This document shows positions 60,589 through 64,000 of a stretch of DNA of 64,000 bases, in pieces. Both the position numbers and the translations under genes were made by a program. The stretch's first letter is position 1; each line of letters opens with the position of its first letter. Under the pieces are notes generated by a model. That model did not search any database, was not told the origin of the DNA, and saw only the letters and a list, made by a program, of their open reading frames with translations. The stretch comes from Synechococcus sp. RSCCF101 (GTDB lineage: Bacteria > Cyanobacteriota > Cyanobacteriia > PCC-6307 > Cyanobiaceae): assembly GCF_008807075.1 (NCBI RefSeq), contig NZ_CP035632.1:2914001-2978000 (forward strand), in the 5' to 3' direction.

Positions 60589-61428
60589 TCAGTCGGTTTC
60601 CGCTTGTGCAGAGGCACTGGCTGGCTTCGCCGCAATCCCCAGCTCCGGTTGCTCGGGATCGGTGAGATCGATGCTCACGAGCCGGCGTCCGCTCAGTTGC
60701 TGGGGCAGTTTGCTCGTGAGGTGCCGCATCACGGCCAGTCGCTCCGGGTGGCGACCGTCATCGGAGCCCAGCAGCACATCGCCCAGGGCCTCGGTGCTCA
60801 GCCAGAGCTCGCCATTGCTCTCGAACCGCACTCTTGAGAGCGGGCTGCCCATGCCGTCGCGACGCTCCAGCACCTGCTCGAGCGTGGGGCGATAGCGCTG
60901 CTGCCAGCCCAGCACCCGGATCGAGGTGAGAGGCTCCTCGCCGGCAGCCAGCAGAGAGCGGTCCATCCAGTGCCCCGCGCCGTCCACGAGCCCCGCCTCC
61001 ACGCCGGAGCGGGTCGGACGTTCCGCGTGCGCCAGGGGATCCCGGTCCGTGAGACGGACCATGAGGCGTGGGGGCAGCATCCGCCGTTGCACGTGCACCT
61101 CCTGCACCGGAAGCATGGTGCCCAGGCGCTCCTCCACTTCGCTGGGCACCAGATCGAGCAGGGTGCGGGGGAAGGAGAGCTCCAGGGCCTCGAGCACCCG
61201 CTCCCGTCCGAGCCGTTCGCTGCCGCTCACCACCACCTGGTCGGCACGGCTCAGCTGCCAGCCCTGATCCAGCACGAGCACTCCCAGGCCGCCGGCCGCG
61301 GCCAGGAAGAACAGCAGCCGCCAGGCGTTGGCCAGGCCCTCCCACTGCTTCTGGCGGCGCATCAGCCGGCGCCGTTCAGCGCCGGGGGAGCGGACCCGCG
61401 ATCGCACCGGGGGCGTCACAGATCGCAT
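60589..61428 (-). CDS. ftsQ: Cell division protein FtsQ
   Basis: Bitopic membrane protein that recruits the late divisome. 279 residues. A basic cytoplasmic tail (about 1-35, RSRVRSPGAERRRLMRRQKQ) is followed by one membrane helix (LLFFLAAAGGLGVLVL). The POTRA domain reads QVVVSGSERLGRERVLEALE. The beta domain ends LVSIDLTDPEQPELG. The start overlaps the preceding gene by 13 bases. Gene order ddl-X-ftsQ-ftsZ is as in other cyanobacteria. Confidence 0.9.
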   Translation of the reverse strand: MRSVTPPVRSRVRSPGAERRRLMRRQKQWEGLANAWRLLFFLAAAGGLGVLVLDQGWQLSRADQVVVSGSERLGRERVLEALELSFPRTLLDLVPSEVEERLGTMLPVQEVHVQRRMLPPRLMVRLTDRDPLAHAERPTRSGVEAGLVDGAGHWMDRSLLAAGEEPLTSIRVLGWQQRYRPTLEQVLERRDGMGSPLSRVRFESNGELWLSTEALGDVLLGSDDGRHPERLAVMRHLTSKLPQQLSGRRLVSIDLTDPEQPELGIAAKPASASAQAETD

Positions 61429-61826
61429 CGGCAGCGGGCCATCAGTTCATCCATCCAGAGCCGGGCCCGGTCGGCATCGGCGAAGGGCACATCCGCCTGC
61501 TGTCCCGCCCCGACCAGGCGGATCCGGCACTGGCCCTGGGATTCCTCGGTCAGGGGCGCTTCGCCCGTGTCGAGGGCCAGCAGCTCCAGCAGCTCCAGCT
61601 GACGGACCCGGAATTCACCCTGGGGGTTGAGCTTGCCGGCTTCGAAACTCGCCCAGCTCAGCAGACCGTCCTTCAGCCGCGCCGCTCCCTGGCCGTCGAG
61701 CTTGGCCAGTTCCGAGCCGGTCGCCCAGGTTCGGAACAGGCCCTGTCGCCGTCGCTCCAGCCAGCCCAGGGCGGTGAGCAGAACGAAGAACAGGAGCAGC
61801 GGAAGCCAGAGGAGACCCTGGGTCAT
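61416..61826 (-). CDS. Membrane-anchored protein of unknown function between ddl and ftsQ
   Basis: 136 residues from ATG 61826. One N-terminal helix ([20 protein letters not shown]) is followed by a soluble domain ([20 protein letters not shown] and [20 protein letters not shown]). I do not recognise a named family. It is coupled to ddl by ATGA overlap (61823-61826) and overlaps ftsQ by 13 bases. The operon position suggests a link to cell wall or division, but nothing in the sequence proves it. Confidence 0.7.
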   Translation of the reverse strand: MTQGLLWLPLLLFFVLLTALGWLERRRQGLFRTWATGSELAKLDGQGAARLKDGLLSWASFEAGKLNPQGEFRVRQLELLELLALDTGEAPLTEESQGQCRIRLVGAGQQADVPFADADRARLWMDELMARCRCDL

Positions 61827-62977
61827 GGCAATGCGGGGGTGACCCCGACGGCCGCCCCATCCTCGCTGGCCGGCGCGGCGGCATCGTCGTCCAGGGCCAG
61901 CCGGATCAGGCGGTGCACCAGTTCCGGCAGGGGCACGCCGGAGGCCTGCCAGAGCATCGGGTACATGCTCTGGGATGTGAATCCGGGGAGGGTGTTGATC
62001 TCGTTGACCCACAACCGCTCCACGCCGGGCTCGTAGAAAAAGTCAACGCGAGCCAGTCCGCTGGCCGCCACGGCCCGGCAACTGGCCACGGCCAGTCGGC
62101 GGATCTGCTCACGGATGCCGTCCGGGATCTCGGCCGGGATCAGGCAGTGGCTCAGTCCGTCGCTGTATTTGGCGGTGTAGTCGTACCAGTCGGCGTCGAA
62201 GCGGATCTCCCCCACCACCGAGGCCTCCAGCCGCCGGCCGCCCAGAACGGCGCATTCGAGCTCTCGGGCGCTGACGCCCTGCTCCACCACCAGACGGGAA
62301 TCGTGACGGCAGGCTTCCAGAAGGCCCGTGCGGAGTTCCTCCCGGCTGTTGCAGCGGCTGATGCCCACCGAGGACCCGAGGTTCGCCGGCTTCACGAAGC
62401 AGGGGTAGCCGAGGGCCTGCTCCAGTTCGGCGGCCAGCGCCTCGCCATCGCTCATCACCCGCGTGCGGTCGCAGGATCGATAGGGCACCTGGGGCAGCCC
62501 GGCAGCCGCGAAGGCGGCCTTCATGGCCTGCTTGTCCATGCCCATGGCCGACCCCAGCACCCCCGAGCCGACGAACGGCGTTCCCATCAGGGTGAACAGT
62601 CCCTGAACGGTGCCGTCCTCTCCGTTGGGGCCGTGCAGGACGGGGAACCAGACCTGCACGGCCTCGGCGGCGGCGGGCAGACCCCGGAAGCCCGCTCGGG
62701 GAGAGGCTTCGGATGAGTCGGAAGGCGAGCCGGATGGCGTCTCGGCCGCGGCGGCCGGCTCATCAGGCTCCCCCCGCTCCAGCACGGTCTCCGCCACCTC
62801 CGGCGGTTGCCAGCCTCCCTGGCGGTCGATGTAGATCGGAATGACCCGATAGCGGGACCTGTTGAGCGGATCCCTCAGCCCCTGCAGCACCGTGCGGGCC
62901 GAGCGGATCGACACCGCATGCTCCCCGGAGGCGCCGCCGAACAGAAGACCGATGGAGAGGGGGGGAGCGAAAGGCAT
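61823..62977 (-). CDS. ddl: D-alanine--D-alanine ligase
   Basis: ATP-grasp ligase making D-Ala-D-Ala for peptidoglycan. About 384 residues from ATG 62977 ([15 protein letters not shown]). The family start [19 protein letters not shown] and blocks [40 protein letters not shown] and [20 protein letters not shown] are clear. A hydrophilic Ser/Glu/Pro-rich insertion (about 75-105) before FPVLHG is longer than usual. A C7 run near the start keeps its frame, unlike those in pdhC and queA. Confidence 0.96.
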   Translation of the reverse strand: MPFAPPLSIGLLFGGASGEHAVSIRSARTVLQGLRDPLNRSRYRVIPIYIDRQGGWQPPEVAETVLERGEPDEPAAAAETPSGSPSDSSEASPRAGFRGLPAAAEAVQVWFPVLHGPNGEDGTVQGLFTLMGTPFVGSGVLGSAMGMDKQAMKAAFAAAGLPQVPYRSCDRTRVMSDGEALAAELEQALGYPCFVKPANLGSSVGISRCNSREELRTGLLEACRHDSRLVVEQGVSARELECAVLGGRRLEASVVGEIRFDADWYDYTAKYSDGLSHCLIPAEIPDGIREQIRRLAVASCRAVAASGLARVDFFYEPGVERLWVNEINTLPGFTSQSMYPMLWQASGVPLPELVHRLIRLALDDDAAAPASEDGAAVGVTPALP

Positions 62978-63041
62978 GCGGCGACTGCGGCCTGGCGCCG
63001 CAGACCTGGGTCGGCCAAAGGTATCAGCGCTGCCGCGTCCG

Positions 63042-64000
63042 TCAGCCCCCCGAGGATTGATGCTTCGGTTCAGGGGACAACGCCAGGGCCGTGCCGCTGA
63101 GGGAGAAGGGGCGCGTCTCCTCGATCCGCACCTGCACAAGCGCGCCGGTGGGGATCGCCGTGCCATCGGCGAGCCGGGCCGGGAAGAAGGTGAGCCGGTT
63201 GGTGCGGGTGCGGCCCATCAGCTGATCGCTGCGGCGGGGATTGGCTCCCTCCACCAGCACCTCTTCGCAGCGTCCCAGGTAGCGGCGGCTGCGCGATCGG
63301 GCCGAGCGCTCCACCAGGGCATTGAGCTCCTGCAGCCGTGCCACCTTGACCTCCTCGCTCAGCTGATCCGGCCAGGTGGCCGCCGGCGTGCCCGGCCTCG
63401 GTGAGTAGGCCGCCGTGTTCACCTGATCGAAGCCCAGGCGGTCGATCAGGGTCAGGGTCCGCCGGAACTGCTCGTCGCTTTCGCCCGGGAAGGCCACGAT
63501 CACATCGGCGCTGATGGAGGCATCGGGGATGCGCTGCCGGATGCGTTCGATGATCCGCTCGTAGCGGGCGACCGTGTAGCCACGGCCCATGGCTTTGAGG
63601 ATGGTGTCGTCGCCGCTCTGGAAGGGGATGTGGAAGTGTTCGCAGACCTTGTCCAGCTGGGCGCAGGCGTCGATCAGCCGATCGGTGAAATAGCGGGGGT
63701 GACTGGTGGCGAATCGAAACCGTTCGATCCCGTCCACGTCGTGCACGGCATGGAGGAGATCGGTGAGGGTGTGGGCGTGTCGACCCTCCGGCGTGCTGCC
63801 GGGCAGGTCGCGGCCGTAGGCATCGATGTTCTGCCCGAGCAGGGTCACCTCCCGGTAGCCCCGCGCGGCGAGCCCCTTGATCTCGGAGCGGATCGCCGCC
63901 GGCAGCCGCGACTGCTCCCTGCCCCGGACCGCGGGCACCACGCAGTAGGTGCAGCGTTCGTTGCAGCCGTAGATCACGTTGACCCAGGCGCAGACGCTGC
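63042..64000 (-). CDS. miaB: tRNA-2-methylthio-N6-dimethylallyladenosine synthase MiaB (cut by window edge)
   Basis: Radical SAM methylthiotransferase acting on i6A37 of tRNA. The visible part begins just before the cluster motif CNERCTYC (CxxxCxxC) in [20 protein letters not shown]. It continues with [15 protein letters not shown] and [20 protein letters not shown], and ends with a TRAM domain ([15 protein letters not shown]). The N-terminal UPF0004 domain is outside the window. Confidence 0.95.
   Translation of the reverse strand, partial: SVCAWVNVIYGCNERCTYCVVPAVRGREQSRLPAAIRSEIKGLAARGYREVTLLGQNIDAYGRDLPGSTPEGRHAHTLTDLLHAVHDVDGIERFRFATSHPRYFTDRLIDACAQLDKVCEHFHIPFQSGDDTILKAMGRGYTVARYERIIERIRQRIPDASISADVIVAFPGESDEQFRRTLTLIDRLGFDQVNTAAYSPRPGTPAATWPDQLSEEVKVARLQELNALVERSARSRSRRYLGRCEEVLVEGANPRRSDQLMGRTRTNRLTFFPARLADGTAIPTGALVQVRIEETRPFSLSGTALALSPEPKHQSSGG

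Overview
The window is high-GC, gene-dense, and comes from a picocyanobacterium of the Synechococcus/Cyanobium type. The cyanobacterial markers are chlorophyll synthase (chlG), phylloquinone methyltransferase (menG), a ClpP3/ClpR pair, long-form LrtA, a PIN-TRAM membrane protein, and DUF2862 and DUF2256 proteins. The genus is an inference from gene content; no rRNA is present.

Layout. 1-2.7 kb (minus): lrtA-deoC-recO-MFS, cut at the left edge. 2.8-8.6 kb (plus): lipB, acyl-ACP/CoA synthetase, ylqD-like, pdhC (PDH E2) and queA; pdhC and queA are each broken by one missing base in a C7 run. 8.5-14.6 kb: small housekeeping genes, a GT-C glycosyltransferase, tRNA-Arg(TCT), an HTH protein, rsmI and cysQ. 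14.7-16.7 kb (minus): first four-gene minor-pilin cassette. 16.8-21.9 kb (minus): pnp, rpsN, rseP, serS. 21.9-26.5 kb (minus): second four-gene pilin cassette, headed by an 896-residue pseudopilin. 26.6-30.4 kb: nfu, mqo, lepA. 30.4-32.2 kb: a lower-GC pocket holding a major pilin (pilA) between two long stretches with no convincing gene. 32.2-43 kb: ABC permease, trmH, an alkyltransferase-like gene, rsmB, class A PBP, chlG, hisF, menG, an EAL protein and glyQ. 43.1-47.1 kb: comEC, tRNA-Ser(CGA) and three exported proteins, the first PilP-like. 47.1-48.8 kb: an intact IS1182-type element. 49.2-51.2 kb: two polysaccharide genes. 51.2-64 kb: cbiB, an MFS-like gene, ilvC, clpP/clpR, PIN-TRAM, hemW/panB, ffs, ftsZ, ftsQ, ddl and miaB (cut at the right edge).

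The strongest theme is type IV pili and DNA uptake. pilA, eight minor pilin genes in two cassettes, comEC and a candidate PilP-like lipoprotein lie scattered among housekeeping genes. comEC and the head genes of both cassettes carry dyad elements just before their start codons. comEC and cassette 1 share a 16-nt element (14 of 16 identical) exactly 19 nt before the start codon, and a weaker version lies 18 nt before cassette 2. This suggests shared control of a dispersed pilus/competence gene set and is the main hypothesis offered here.

Many neighbours are coupled by 4-nt ATGA/GTGA overlaps. Start sites were chosen from these overlaps, family N-termini and neighbouring genes. Long antisense frames are frequent at this base composition and were left out.
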